A stretch of DNA of 64,000 bases from Ottelia alismoides (GCA_037367405.1 JAZKJV010005755.1:124001-188000); one strand, 5' to 3'. Positions 42,309 to 52,111 are shown, counted from the first letter of the stretch. Made by a program: numbers and translations. Notes: generated from the letters alone by a model not told the origin.

Positions 42309-43586
42309 TCACTTCTTAATCGTCATGTCGGGGACTGCGGCCACTTCGGATAATGGCATGGCGCCGGGCACATCACCCGGATACATCGACCATACCGGTA
42401 CCGCTTGACGAATCTTTTGTACCAATCGATTGTGCATCTCTTCCCGTTTGCGCTCTTGAATCTTTTCTTTGATCTCTTCTTGAGCCTGAGAGAACGGTGT
42501 TCTGCCTGCTTCTTCTCGCTCCGTCACACGAATAATGTGATAGCCGACATCGTCTTCGAGAATCTGACTCATCTTGTCCACAGGCAATGTGAAGATAGCG
42601 TTATCCAGCACTTTACTGCGCAAGCTGCCTTTGCGCGTCCAATCATGCAATCCACCCTTGCTCGCCAAGGGTTCTTCACTCTGTTTTTTTGCAACCGCTT
42701 GCAGATTTCCACCGAACAATGCTTCATTCCCCATCGATCGAATGATCGCATCGGCTTCTTCTTTCGATGAATGGTTGCTGAACAAAACGGATAACTGTTC
42801 CCATTTTGCACGCGCGGGCTTGTCAAACTCTTCGCCGTGATCGCGATAATAGTCCAGCAGCTGAATAGGTGTCACGGGTACGTTCTTCGGGATCTGTTCG
42901 TTGATGAATGTCGATCCCACCATCGCTTCAACGAATTGTCGTTCTAGACGCTCGATACTGCTACTGCTCTTACGCAGTGCCTGGTCGAGCTCATTGATAT
43001 CACGAAGCTTGCGATCTTGAATCTGCTTCGGGATCTCTTGCTCGTAAAAATACTTGCGAGCTCTCGTGCTCACTTGTTCTTCAATATCTTTTGCTTTGTC
43101 TTGTGTTTGCGATCCAGAGATGCTTTCGATGAAACCGCGATACACGATCTTTATGTTGATGTACTCGACCAACGTTTGACGCGTTAACATCTCGCGCGCC
43201 ATCTGAAGTTCTTCTTCAGGAACAACTTGATTTCCAACGATCTGCTTTAGTTTCTGATCAACACGTGGTCGAATGTCGGCAACGAGGATCGGCTCGCGAC
43301 CTACGATGGCAACGAGCTGTTCTCCTTGGACTGCAGCAGCACTTAATTCTGTAACTGTAGGTTTGACAGGCGCCGCTGCGGCTTGCGGTGCCGCACCAGC
43401 GGTTGCTCCCGGTGGCGTTGCAGCGGGTTTCGCTGCGACGGATGCTGTCGCAGGAGCCGGAGTAATGGTTGGAACCGTGTCCGGCAAAGTGAATTCCTGC
43501 GCGCACACAGTCAGCGCAGGTGAATACATTAGCCCGCACAAAAGGCTTCCTCGCGTAGCCACTCCGAGCATTCGTCGCCAGCTCAT
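42309..43586 (-). CDS. Exported SurA-like peptidyl-prolyl isomerase (parvulin)
   Basis: The start at 43586 has GAAGGA upstream and gives a normal signal peptide (MLGVATRGSLLCGLMYSPAL); a start at 43640 would add 18 residues. The 425-residue protein has an Ala/Pro-rich linker, then a SurA-N-type helical chaperone region (VAIVGREPILVADIRPRVDQ onward). A parvulin domain follows near 290-390 (ARAKWEQLSVLFSNHSSKEE, SEEPLASKGGLHDWTRKGS, GYHIIRVTER). It should assist folding of outer-membrane or secreted proteins in the periplasm. Confidence 0.85.
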   Translation of the reverse strand: MSWRRMLGVATRGSLLCGLMYSPALTVCAQEFTLPDTVPTITPAPATASVAAKPAATPPGATAGAAPQAAAAPVKPTVTELSAAAVQGEQLVAIVGREPILVADIRPRVDQKLKQIVGNQVVPEEELQMAREMLTRQTLVEYINIKIVYRGFIESISGSQTQDKAKDIEEQVSTRARKYFYEQEIPKQIQDRKLRDINELDQALRKSSSSIERLERQFVEAMVGSTFINEQIPKNVPVTPIQLLDYYRDHGEEFDKPARAKWEQLSVLFSNHSSKEEADAIIRSMGNEALFGGNLQAVAKKQSEEPLASKGGLHDWTRKGSLRSKVLDNAIFTLPVDKMSQILEDDVGYHIIRVTEREEAGRTPFSQAQEEIKEKIQERKREEMHNRLVQKIRQAVPVWSMYPGDVPGAMPLSEVAAVPDMTIKK

Positions 43587-43774
43587 GCGTTTTTCCTTCG
43601 CGAATCTTTCTGCCGCTACTCTGGTCACAAAGATTTCCATCGTCCTGCCGTGTGCTGCGGTACACTTAAATCCTTACAGGGATAACTTCCTAACTAACCC
43701 AACTTATCCCGGCCCCATCGAAGGCCAATCGCAGCACATTTACCACGGTTCCATGGGGGCTTATACGGTTTGCG

Positions 43775-46700
43775 TTAAATGGCCCGCAAGACAGATCTTG
43801 CAACTTCGATCCACATCGATTTCTTTTCAGCCGCCCCACTGACGGGGACATACGCTTTACGGGAATCCACGACGCGTACTTGTCGCTTACTTTGCTTGGC
43901 TAGCTGCTCGATCCTTCTTTTGTCAGCATAACGAAACACCAAAAATCGCTGTTCTTCGGTCGAAATTGCCGAGATTCCCCAGATTGCAGCATCAATCCGC
44001 AGCTCCGCCAATTCGAACATTTGCATCACAGGAGGAGGCGGTTCGCCGAAGCGATCCAGCAATTCGAGCCGCAATTCTTTTAACTGGCCGGTATCATCAA
44101 CGCGGCCAAAGCGACGGTAGAGGTCGATCTTTTGACGTAAATCGGGGATATAGTCATCGGGCAAGAATGCTTCGAGCGGCAAGTCGACTTCCACATCGAC
44201 CGTTCGCTTGGGTGGCAGATGTTGAATCGATCGGACCGCATCTTCGAGCAACTGGCAATAGAGCTCGTAACCCACCGCCGCAATGTGACCGCTTTGCTGT
44301 GTTCCCAGCAAGTTGCCAGCGCCACGAATTTCTAAGTCTCGCATCGCAATCGCAAAACCGGCTCCCATCTCTTTAAACTCTTCGATCGCTAACAATCGCC
44401 GCGCCGCGTCGGGAGTCAATGGTTTATTGGCATCGACCAGCATGTAGCAATACGCTTGATGTTTGTAACGTCCCACTCGACCACGCAACTGATGCAGGTC
44501 GGCCAAGCCATACTTATCCGCTTCATCGACGAAGATCGTATTGGCGTTTGGAATATCGAGGCCACTTTCAATAATGGTCGTTGCCAACAAGATATCAAAT
44601 TGATGTTCAATGAAACCGATCATGACTTTTTCCAAATCATGTTCGTTCATTTGACCGTGTCCGATGCCAATGGTCGCTTCGGGAACAATCCTTTGCAATC
44701 GCGCGGCCACTTGCTCAATATCATTCACGCGGTTGTGAACGAAATAAATTTGACCACCACGGTTGAGTTCACGAATAACTGCCGCACGAATTAGCTTTTC
44801 ATCCCAACGTGTGACTTTGGTTTCCACCGGCAAGCGATCTTCGGGAGGCGTTTCGAGATTACTAATATCTCGCACACCCACAAGCGACATATGCAAGGTT
44901 CTCGGAATCGGCGTCGCAGACAATGTTAGGACATCAATATTCGAATGTTTTGATTTCAGTTTCTCTTTGACCGCAACCCCGAATCGTTGCTCTTCATCGA
45001 CGATCACGAGTCCCAAATTAAAGAACTTGACATCTTCACTCGCCAGACGATGCGTGCCGACGACAATATCGAGTTTACCTTTGCCTAAACGTTCGACGAC
45101 TTCGCGCTGTTCGGCGGCCGATGCAAAACGGCTGAGCTTTCCAATATCAAATGGATACTCCGCCATGCGTGCTTTGAACGAATGAAAATGTTGTTCGGCC
45201 AGCACAGTCGTGGGGACAAGCACAGCAACCTGAAAACCGCTATCGACCGCTTTGAATGCCGCGCGCATTGCGACTTCGGTTTTACCGTAACCGACGTCAC
45301 CGCAAATCAAACGGTCCATCGGGCGTGGGGCTTCCATATCTTGCTTGATCGAAGCGATCGCCGAATGTTGATCGGGCGTTTCGGTATAAGGAAAACTCGC
45401 TTCGAACTGTTGCATCCAAATGCTATCGCCGTCGAAGGCGATACCGCTCCTCGCGGCGCGCTGAGCGTGCAGTTCCAGAAGTTCTGCCGCCATATCATTC
45501 ACGGCGGCCGCAGCAGCTTGTTTTTGTTTCGTCCAAGCTTGACCACCGATCTTCGCCAATTTTGGGCGGCTCTTTGTTCCGCCAACGTACTTCTGCACTA
45601 AACCGATTTTGGTCGCGGGCACGAAGATTTTCGTGCCTCCATCAAACTCTAGCGTCAAGTGCTCGGTCTTAACGCCTTGGCGATCGATCAACTCCATACC
45701 GCGGTATAAACCGATGCCGTGAGCCAAATGCACGACTAAGTCGCCTGACTCGAGCTGTAAAAAACTGTCGATGGCTTTCCCTTGAGCTTTCGCTTTAACG
45801 CGTCGCACAGGGGAGCGATGAAATAGTTCTGCACCGGTTAATATCAACAGCGGAGGATCGAATAATCGCATGCCTCCAGATAAAGCGCCAACCATGATCT
45901 GCAATTGACCACGTCGTGCACTTTCCGTGGTTTGCATCAGTTCCGACATGCGCTGCGCGTCAGCCGCCGTGTCTGCAAGCAATACAACGTGATCGGTTGC
46001 CGCGCTCGCATCCACACGCTTGCGAACTTCTTCAAGTTCACCGGTGAAACTATCGACGGATGCGGTCCGTAAATTGACAACCGACTCTGCACTCGCTTCG
46101 GCTAGTTGTGTTGCCAGCGCAAGCGGCCACTTTCGTGCAGCAGCGAGTACGGTGGGCCATGATTTGAAACGTTCACGCCAAGCGATGCGATCCAAGAACG
46201 TTTCGGCGACTTTGCCACTTCGATCTGGATCGATAATCAAAACACCGGCATTCTCGGGAAGAAAATCGAACAGCATCCCATCGCTTAAATCGCGTACCGA
46301 GATGGCCGCGAGTTCCACCGATTTCAAATTCTCACTGCTACGTTGTGTCGCCGTATCAAATGTGCGAATCGATTCGACTTCGTCGCCAAAGAGTTCAATA
46401 CGGATGGGCAAGTTACGATCCGGCGCGTAGATATCGAGGATACCGCCACGCTGCGAGAATTCGCCCGGCAGTTCAACCGCCGTGGCTGGGTGATAGCCAG
46501 AATGCACCAGCCACTGCAACAGACCTTCGATATCGAGTGACTCACTCGTGTTCAATACGCGCGAAGCTGAAGCGATCGATTGAGGACTCGGTGTTGGCTG
46601 CAGCATCGCAGGTACACTTGCCGCCAATACTTGCAAGCTCTGGGTTTCCGATGATGCATTGCTCAGGCGCTTTAGTAGTTGGAGGCGACGTGCAAAGTCT

Positions 46701-47110
46701 TGATCGCGGATCGCTTCAGGTACGCCCTCGTCGGCAGCCAGCGGAAAGACTTCGCATCGATCGAGCCCCAATGACTCAAGGTTAGTTACAAGGACTTCGG
46801 CATCGGCAGCCTCGGGGACAATTACCAATAACGGAGTCCGTTTCGGTTGCAGCATCGCCGCTAAAACGCTGCGCACACTCCCCCAAACACCTTCAAAAAA
46901 GATCGGCTCTGGAACCCTCCGCGCCGTCGTCGCTTCACCGCGATCTTTGCGGACAATAGATGCCAAAGTGGGGCGGGGAGCGAGATTCATTCCCCAAGCC
47001 TTCAAGCGCGCAGCAATATCGGGCCGCTCGGAAAGGAATTCCGGCAGTTGCGAAAGCTTGTCGAGTTTTCTCGGTTTGACCGACCGATCCGATTTGGTGG
47101 TCAAATCCAC
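43775..47110 (-). CDS. mfd: Transcription-repair coupling factor
   Basis: Mfd frees RNA polymerase stalled at DNA lesions and recruits UvrA. The 1,111-residue length is typical. The UvrB-like N-terminal part is followed by the RNA-polymerase-interacting (CarD-like) domain near 450-515 (GDLVVHLAHGIGLYRG). The translocase has Walker A GDVGYGKTE near 603 and DEEQ (IVDEEQRFGV) near 700. The TRG motif region is TIFVDEADKYGLADLHQLRG followed by RVGR. The C-terminal D7 domain is present. The gene lies 24 bases downstream of the membrane-protein gene at 47134-48414 on the same strand. Confidence 0.96.
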   Translation of the reverse strand: MDLTTKSDRSVKPRKLDKLSQLPEFLSERPDIAARLKAWGMNLAPRPTLASIVRKDRGEATTARRVPEPIFFEGVWGSVRSVLAAMLQPKRTPLLVIVPEAADAEVLVTNLESLGLDRCEVFPLAADEGVPEAIRDQDFARRLQLLKRLSNASSETQSLQVLAASVPAMLQPTPSPQSIASASRVLNTSESLDIEGLLQWLVHSGYHPATAVELPGEFSQRGGILDIYAPDRNLPIRIELFGDEVESIRTFDTATQRSSENLKSVELAAISVRDLSDGMLFDFLPENAGVLIIDPDRSGKVAETFLDRIAWRERFKSWPTVLAAARKWPLALATQLAEASAESVVNLRTASVDSFTGELEEVRKRVDASAATDHVVLLADTAADAQRMSELMQTTESARRGQLQIMVGALSGGMRLFDPPLLILTGAELFHRSPVRRVKAKAQGKAIDSFLQLESGDLVVHLAHGIGLYRGMELIDRQGVKTEHLTLEFDGGTKIFVPATKIGLVQKYVGGTKSRPKLAKIGGQAWTKQKQAAAAAVNDMAAELLELHAQRAARSGIAFDGDSIWMQQFEASFPYTETPDQHSAIASIKQDMEAPRPMDRLICGDVGYGKTEVAMRAAFKAVDSGFQVAVLVPTTVLAEQHFHSFKARMAEYPFDIGKLSRFASAAEQREVVERLGKGKLDIVVGTHRLASEDVKFFNLGLVIVDEEQRFGVAVKEKLKSKHSNIDVLTLSATPIPRTLHMSLVGVRDISNLETPPEDRLPVETKVTRWDEKLIRAAVIRELNRGGQIYFVHNRVNDIEQVAARLQRIVPEATIGIGHGQMNEHDLEKVMIGFIEHQFDILLATTIIESGLDIPNANTIFVDEADKYGLADLHQLRGRVGRYKHQAYCYMLVDANKPLTPDAARRLLAIEEFKEMGAGFAIAMRDLEIRGAGNLLGTQQSGHIAAVGYELYCQLLEDAVRSIQHLPPKRTVDVEVDLPLEAFLPDDYIPDLRQKIDLYRRFGRVDDTGQLKELRLELLDRFGEPPPPVMQMFELAELRIDAAIWGISAISTEEQRFLVFRYADKRRIEQLAKQSKRQVRVVDSRKAYVPVSGAAEKKSMWIEVARSVLRAI

Positions 47111-47133
47111 CTCAGCGCATGAAGTCCGTTTGC

Positions 47134-48414
47134 TTAAGCCAACTCGGTACGCAGGTTGTCGTACCGTTTTTCCACAGTGACTTCAACCCATTCAAGGTTG
47201 AAATGTTTCGCTAATTCTCTCGCTTCGTCAACGTGTCGCCAAGGTGTCACAAAACAAACGGTCTCCACTGATCGCCCCGGTCCTGCTGGCGATGCAATTT
47301 CCAAGTAATGAAAGAACCAACCGGGGCGAATGCGCATTGACAAGTTTTCGGCGGGCAAGACGATGAGCCGAGGGATGAGTGGCCAACGGGACACGCTGAT
47401 GACAAAGCCGTTATCGTGACGCGCGAAATAGAGCTTTGATTTCGCGGGGAGTCCATTCCATGGAGCCTGGGGAAACGCGGTGAGCCAATACGGATTGGAG
47501 CCCACCGATAACTTTCGACCCGTGATCCAACGCCAGAGGGAGCCAAAAAGCGGTTCGGTAACAAGCGTTCGATAATAGCGCACTTGACGCGACACCCAAC
47601 GAAACATCACCAACGCAATCAGGAACATTCCGAGGTTAACGACCGTGGCCAACAGAGGGCTAAAGGCGTAGATCGCAAGTAAACCCGCGCAAAAGGTTTT
47701 GTTGCAGAACTCGAATAGTGCATCGACCGTTGGAATCGGCGTCAACCAAACAAGGAACTCAAAAAAGAACTTAATTGCATTGATCACCAAGACATTTATC
47801 GCTGCGGCGCAGCATAACAGAATGTCCATCGAAAAACTCCCGACTCCTGCGGTCACAAGGGGCGCGTCGGCGAATGCCGTTTCGGTCGAATGTTCCGGAC
47901 TCGCGGCCATGAATCGGATGACCAATAGAATGATGATGCTCGAATAGGCTTCCAACCGATCAGTTGCTTGAGCGAAAGGTTTACTTACCTTCGTCAATCG
48001 CGGGATGCTTGTTAGCAGCGCGAGCACGGCAAAGGTCCAGAATACGGCCGGCTGCTTCAAGGTCTCCGAGGCTATTAATCCGTTGTAACCGGGAAGCCAA
48101 TCGCTGCCCCAAATCGATATCGCAGACAGACAAGCGATTCCAAAAAACGGTGAGAGGGCGATAGGAGCCAGAGGGCCAAGCCAATCGAGTGTACTAATCT
48201 GGTGGCTAATTCCCGCGGCGGTCGCGAGTTCCGTCGGAGTAAGTCCATTTGAGTTGGTGATGTCATCAGAATGCACGTCGCTAGGATTCCCGCGCACCTG
48301 CGCCTCGCGCGGCAGATCCTGGGCACCCATCGTTCCTTGAAAGGACGTGATGAAGACGAAGGTCGTTATTAAAGATAAATAAACGAGTAACGCGTAAAGG
48401 CGGCTGGAAAACAT
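47134..48414 (-). CDS. Multi-pass membrane protein of unknown function
   Basis: 426 residues with an N-terminal hydrophobic segment (possibly a signal) and about six further membrane segments (WLGPLAPIALSPFFGIACLS, AVFWTFAVLALLTSIP, SFSMDILLCCAAAINVLVIN, LLATVVNLGMFLIALVMF). A soluble C-terminal domain of about 120 residues follows, ending NLEWVEVTVEKRYDN. No family is recognised. It lies directly upstream of mfd and may share its transcript. Confidence 0.7.
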   Translation of the reverse strand: MFSSRLYALLVYLSLITTFVFITSFQGTMGAQDLPREAQVRGNPSDVHSDDITNSNGLTPTELATAAGISHQISTLDWLGPLAPIALSPFFGIACLSAISIWGSDWLPGYNGLIASETLKQPAVFWTFAVLALLTSIPRLTKVSKPFAQATDRLEAYSSIIILLVIRFMAASPEHSTETAFADAPLVTAGVGSFSMDILLCCAAAINVLVINAIKFFFEFLVWLTPIPTVDALFEFCNKTFCAGLLAIYAFSPLLATVVNLGMFLIALVMFRWVSRQVRYYRTLVTEPLFGSLWRWITGRKLSVGSNPYWLTAFPQAPWNGLPAKSKLYFARHDNGFVISVSRWPLIPRLIVLPAENLSMRIRPGWFFHYLEIASPAGPGRSVETVCFVTPWRHVDEARELAKHFNLEWVEVTVEKRYDNLRTELA

Positions 48415-48562
48415 GCTTAAATGCCTGCATTCCTGTTCGTGGACAATCCAAATGGAGGAACCATTGATCGCAAATCGATCAGGTCATCTACGTTAACGCG
48501 ATTCGTCGGGAGTGACTAGAATGGTGGAGTCCGTAGAATCCACTTTTTCATTGAGGTTCCTG

Positions 48563-49369
48563 ATGCGTTTTCCATGGGTATTCGTGGGCTTGCTTCTTTT
48601 CTTGGTAAACTTTGTACAAGCCGAAGAAGGCAAATGGCAGTTGGTGTGGTCTGACGATTTTGACGGAACACAACTCGATTTCAGTAAATGGGAAATCGAA
48701 GTGAATGCCTTTGGCGGTGGCAATCAAGAATTGCAGATCTATACAGATCGGAAAGAAAATGTCCGTGTCGAAAACGGCCATTTGATTATTGAAGCTCACC
48801 GTGGCAAGACAGGCATCTCGGGAACCGAGCGAGATTATTCATCGGGAAGGATTCGTTCCAAGCGTCGTGGTGACTGGACTTATTGCCGGGTCGAGATTCG
48901 TGCTCAATTGCCGCGCGGACAAGGTGTTTGGCCAGCCTTTTGGATGTTACCGACGGACGAGAAATATGGTGGCTGGGCGGCTAGCGGTGAGATCGACATC
49001 ATGGAGTTCAAAGGCCAAGAACCCAATCGTGTTCATGGCACATTACATTACGGTGGTGGTTGGCCGAAGAATAAGTTTTCCGGAAAGCCTTACGACTTAA
49101 AGCAAGGCAACTTTACCGACAGTTTTCATACCTTCGCTCTCGAATGGGAACGAGGCGTGATGCGTTGGTATGTGGATGACGAGCTTTATCAAACTCAAAC
49201 GGAATGGAGTTCAGAGGGAGGCAAGTATCCTGCACCGTTCGACCAAGCGTTTCATCTTGTCTTAAACGTAGCGGTCGGCGGCGGGTTTGTAGGAAATCCG
49301 GTTAGCAGCACACCATTCCCTGCGACGCTCAAAGTGGATTCAATCAAGGTGTATCAGAGAGCGAAGTAA
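48563..49369 (+). CDS. Secreted GH16 glycoside hydrolase (beta-glucanase/laminarinase type)
   Basis: The start at 48563 has GAGG 6 bases upstream and yields a signal peptide (FVGLLLFLVNFVQA); the longer frame from 48512 is less likely. The mature domain shows LVWSDDFDGTQLDFSKWEIE, RVEIRAQLPRGQGVWPAFWM and the catalytic GEIDIMEF (nucleophile Glu and acid/base Glu in ExDxxE). It should cleave beta-1,3 or mixed-linkage glucans outside the cell. 268 residues, complete. Confidence 0.92.
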   Translation: MRFPWVFVGLLLFLVNFVQAEEGKWQLVWSDDFDGTQLDFSKWEIEVNAFGGGNQELQIYTDRKENVRVENGHLIIEAHRGKTGISGTERDYSSGRIRSKRRGDWTYCRVEIRAQLPRGQGVWPAFWMLPTDEKYGGWAASGEIDIMEFKGQEPNRVHGTLHYGGGWPKNKFSGKPYDLKQGNFTDSFHTFALEWERGVMRWYVDDELYQTQTEWSSEGGKYPAPFDQAFHLVLNVAVGGGFVGNPVSSTPFPATLKVDSIKVYQRAK

Positions 49370-49375
49370 TCTCGA

Positions 49376-49395
49376 CTCCCGCTTGCTTGCGGGAG
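49376..49395. repeat. Short hairpin repeat CTCCCGC-TTGCTT-GCGGGAG
   Basis: Perfect 7-bp stem after the GH16 gene, followed by another hairpin-like stretch (CTCTCCGGCC to GGGAGAG, ending near 49448). A shorter CCCGCTTGCGGGAGGGTCT occurs at 6127-6148. No T run, so probably a dispersed repeat. Confidence 0.45.
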
Positions 49396-49519
49396 GGTCT
49401 CGCCAAAACCCTCTCCGGCCCTGAGAGGCCGACTCTCCCAAGGGAGAGTTGCACTTACGTCCATCTCAGCCGTCAAGAACCCGCAAACAAAGGCCCTCGA
49501 TCAAGTCTTCAAGAACCCA

Positions 49520-49702
49520 TTACCAGGGCTTTAGCTTCCAACCCAATACGAAACCGATGCCGACACAGACAAGTGCCGCCATTTCTGGGCGTCGTTTGGC
49601 ATAAGCGGTAATCAAGTTGGTCATCTCATGACAGACGCTGTTTAAATCGTCGAGATGCTCATCGTAGTAAGTTTCTAACGACTCTTGAGTGGTAGAATTC
49701 AT
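49520..49702 (-). CDS. Small membrane-anchored protein (DUF883/ElaB-like)
   Basis: 60 residues: an acidic helical N-terminus, then a single C-terminal membrane segment with small-residue spacing (MAALVCVGIGFVLGWKLKPW). This is the layout of DUF883/ElaB-type proteins, which in enterobacteria bind ribosomes at the membrane in stationary phase. It is the last of a minus-strand run of five small envelope genes. Confidence 0.6.
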   Translation of the reverse strand: MNSTTQESLETYYDEHLDDLNSVCHEMTNLITAYAKRRPEMAALVCVGIGFVLGWKLKPW

Positions 49703-49731
49703 TGTTTACTCCTAACTTTTAAACACTGTGA

Positions 49732-50154
49732 TTACATCAAGGATTTGAACCAAGCGAGGTTAAGCTTCAACTCCGCTTGTGAGCGCTCGAACGCTTTGAA
49801 GGCCTTCAGCGCTTGGCGTAACGCTCGCCATGCTGTAAATGCGGATAATGCAATGAACACCGCTGCGACAATCAGCAAACACGCCCATAGCTCCAAGGAC
49901 GTGTATCGATTCAAACACACAGCGATACCAAGCAATAACAATGGTAAGCTCGCTAATGCCGTGACGGCCGCGGCGCCAACAAGCATCAATGACGGAATCG
50001 CATGGCGACTCGCTTCGTGATAGTCGGCGCGAAGCAAACCGGCATGCAACTCACCTAGTTCAAAAACGCTTCGAACGACGCCGCGAATTCGACGAGTCGC
50101 TTCGGCGGTCGGAGACGTGGAGTCAAGGTTTACCGCCGACATTTGAGTAACCAT
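49732..50154 (-). CDS. Holin-superfamily-like (DUF1469) membrane protein
   Basis: 140 residues with two membrane segments (SLMLVGAAAVTALASLPLLL and LWACLLIVAAVFIALSAFTA) flanked by amphipathic helices, matching the phage-holin-III/DUF1469 layout. No phage genes are nearby, so it is a cellular envelope protein. Its start overlaps the end of the previous gene by 25 bases. Confidence 0.7.
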   Translation of the reverse strand: MVTQMSAVNLDSTSPTAEATRRIRGVVRSVFELGELHAGLLRADYHEASRHAIPSLMLVGAAAVTALASLPLLLLGIAVCLNRYTSLELWACLLIVAAVFIALSAFTAWRALRQALKAFKAFERSQAELKLNLAWFKSLM

Positions 50155-50327
50155 CCGATCAAGAGTCCGATGCTGGCTGCAGCAACAAGTGTTGCTACAG
50201 GGTATTTCTTCACAACGTTTTCCGCTTCAGTTGCCCACTCTTGCATTTGAGCCTGTTGACTCGAAGCACCGAGGGGAAGCCGATAATGGAATACGTTATC
50301 AATCTCAGATTCTCGTGGTGCGATCAT
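50130..50327 (-). CDS. Small DUF883-like membrane-anchored protein
   Basis: 65 residues. A soluble helical part (QMQEWATEAENVVKKYPVAT) leads into a C-terminal membrane segment (LVAAASIGLLIGWLLK), the DUF883 pattern. Overlaps its neighbours on both sides (4 and 25 bases), showing tight coupling. Confidence 0.65.
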   Translation of the reverse strand: MIAPRESEIDNVFHYRLPLGASSQQAQMQEWATEAENVVKKYPVATLVAAASIGLLIGWLLKCRR

Positions 50328-50734
50328 CTACGGTGCTCCGGATAGTAAGGGGCGCGATCGCTGCGATGATCGAAACGATTCATGATTTGTTGTCGCAACA
50401 TGTTTGTGAGGTAATCTTTAACAAGTCGCGAAGCGAAGGTTCCAATCATGCCTCCGATTGCGCCAGTCGTAATCGACTGGGCAGTCTCTTTCGCGTCACT
50501 ATTGTCTGATGGCGGTGCTGATTGAACGCGGCATGGTTGCACCTTCTGACGTTTTGGTGCAACAAAGTAACCCGTCGCTAACGCAGCTGTTACCGCAAAC
50601 CACGGGTGGGCTTTATAGTGTTCGCGCCAATCTGTAACCCGTCCCATCGCTTGGCCCAGCTCGGCAACGTGGGCTTGTCCACTGTTGCGTACCTGCGCCA
50701 TGCGCTTGCGAATCTCATCCACGTTGTCGTTCAT
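50324..50734 (-). CDS. Small protein with an amphipathic/membrane region, DUF883/DUF3618-like
   Basis: 136 residues. Helical N-terminus, then HPWFAVTAALATGYFVAPKR as a membrane segment and a Gly-rich second one (TTGAIGGMIGTFASRLVKDY). Family assignment is uncertain. It overlaps the following gene by 4 bases, so the three genes 50734-49732 form one unit. Confidence 0.6.
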   Translation of the reverse strand: MNDNVDEIRKRMAQVRNSGQAHVAELGQAMGRVTDWREHYKAHPWFAVTAALATGYFVAPKRQKVQPCRVQSAPPSDNSDAKETAQSITTGAIGGMIGTFASRLVKDYLTNMLRQQIMNRFDHRSDRAPYYPEHRR

Positions 50735-50868
50735 GGTGCATGCCTAACAAGAGATGGTAACCGCCGAGACGCGCAGTCCATTACTGACGCGTCAATCCGC
50801 AATTCCAAAAATTCAAGATCTGACTTCTTATCTTCAAATCTCAAATTCAAATTTAAAATTGGCAAAAC

Positions 50869-51291
50869 CTACCTAGAGCTTCGCATGGACAGCGTGACAA
50901 CGATGCCGGCGAGTACACCGACGCCAAAGGCGACAGCGACTGATTCCATGGGGCTGCGGCGAACGGTTTGACGAGCGGTCGCGAAACCTTGTTGAGCTGA
51001 CTCACTCACGCGGCCATAGCCATCACGCACACGGTCTGCAGCTTGCGAAGCGTATTGAGTCGAAGCATCGGCTACGCGACGTGCCATCGATCCAGCTTCT
51101 TCCATCGAACTGTGGATGAAGTTCTCAATATCCGCGCGTGCTTGGCCTGTTCGTTGTTCGACAATACCGATCAAGCGAGTAATATCACCCTGTGCTCGAC
51201 TGACATCGTCTTCGGATAGCTGGCCATACTTCTCCAACAACGAACCTTTAATTTGATTCCACTTTCCAGCAACCTCACTGCGCGTAATCAT
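50869..51291 (-). CDS. CsbD-like protein with a C-terminal membrane anchor
   Basis: 140 residues. The first 60 match CsbD (KWNQIKGSLLEKYGQLSEDD and the later G-x-x-x-x-R-x-G). A long helical stretch follows, then a C-terminal membrane segment (VAVAFGVGVLAGIVVTLSM). CsbD proteins are stress-induced. The fusion to a DUF883-type tail matches the neighbouring genes. About 135 bp of low-complexity A/T repeat separates it from the next gene. Confidence 0.8.
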   Translation of the reverse strand: MITRSEVAGKWNQIKGSLLEKYGQLSEDDVSRAQGDITRLIGIVEQRTGQARADIENFIHSSMEEAGSMARRVADASTQYASQAADRVRDGYGRVSESAQQGFATARQTVRRSPMESVAVAFGVGVLAGIVVTLSMRSSR

Positions 51292-51432
51292 TGATCTCTC
51301 CCTCAGAGTTGGGTTCCTAACAAGTGCTCTTGCAATGAATGCGACTTATTCAGAGCACCGACGCCACCGCAACATTGCAACGCTTGTGCCAAACTCTCAA
51401 AGGGATCCAAACAATTAAGCTGAAGAGCGGTT

Positions 51433-51834
51433 TCAAGAGGGACTCTGCAGTTCCAGTTGTTCAACAAGACCTTTTGCAGTCTGCCCCACCAGCCCTTCAA
51501 ATCGTTGCATTTCTCGCTGAAACCAATCCATGTCGGCAGGAGCCGAAAACGTATCCCCATGCCTTAACGCTGACTCAAGTGAATCGGCAACCGTTCGCGT
51601 GGGCTCTGCATAAAAATCAGCCGATAGCCCTTTCAGGGAGTGTATCCTGCGGCAGGTATTGTGCCAGTCAGATTGCTGTAAAGCCGATTTAGCGCCCTCG
51701 ATTAGTCCTGGAGCATCCTCAACGAAGATAAGGGCAAGCTGTTTGAGCAAATCTCGATCGTTACCGAGGTTCACCAAAGCGGCATTGAAGTCAAATTGAA
51801 CGACCGTGACACGATTTGGATTGGTTTGAGTCAT
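51433..51834 (-). CDS. Histidine phosphotransfer (Hpt) domain protein
   Basis: 133 residues forming a single four-helix Hpt domain. The phospho-accepting histidine is in RRIHSLKGLSADF (HSxKG, near residue 63). The acidic first helix is NDRDLLKQLALIFVEDAPGL. A stand-alone Hpt relays phosphate between a hybrid kinase and a response regulator; neither is encoded here. It may control the stress-type genes that follow. Confidence 0.85.
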   Translation of the reverse strand: MTQTNPNRVTVVQFDFNAALVNLGNDRDLLKQLALIFVEDAPGLIEGAKSALQQSDWHNTCRRIHSLKGLSADFYAEPTRTVADSLESALRHGDTFSAPADMDWFQREMQRFEGLVGQTAKGLVEQLELQSPS

Positions 51835-51937
51835 TTGAATTCCCCCGAGTTGTCAAACTTGAAAGTTTGGTCCGCTACTTGCACTAGGTCGTGAACGTAA
51901 ACAACTTTCACCTTCCATCTATCCGAGGAGTCAAGCC

Positions 51938-52111
51938 ATGCTTTACTGGGCTGCTGTCTTTTTCATTATCGCGATCGTTGCCGCACTGATGGGCTTTGGT
52001 GGCCTAGCTGCAGGTGCTTCACAGATCGCTCAGATATTGTTCTTCGTGTTCGTTGTTCTGTTCATCATTAGCTTGTTGGCCGGAGCAATGCGCGGTCGCC
52101 GCCCGATGTAG
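51938..52111 (+). CDS. DUF1328 small membrane protein
   Basis: 57 residues, missed by length cut-offs. Starts [20 protein letters not shown] and continues with [20 protein letters not shown], the exact DUF1328 (YtjA-like) pattern of two membrane segments. GAGGAG lies 7 bases before the ATG. Divergent from the Hpt gene. Such proteins are often found with CsbD and holin-like genes as here. Confidence 0.88.
   Translation: MLYWAAVFFIIAIVAALMGFGGLAAGASQIAQILFFVFVVLFIISLLAGAMRGRRPM

Noticed and set aside
49732..50154. Prophage, because of a holin-like gene
   Set aside because: No other phage gene is present, and the protein fits the cellular DUF1469-type group encoded with CsbD and DUF883-like genes.
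51303..51560. 85-codon minus-strand open frame next to the Hpt gene
   Set aside because: It overlaps the Hpt gene in another frame and lacks protein-like composition or a start signal.
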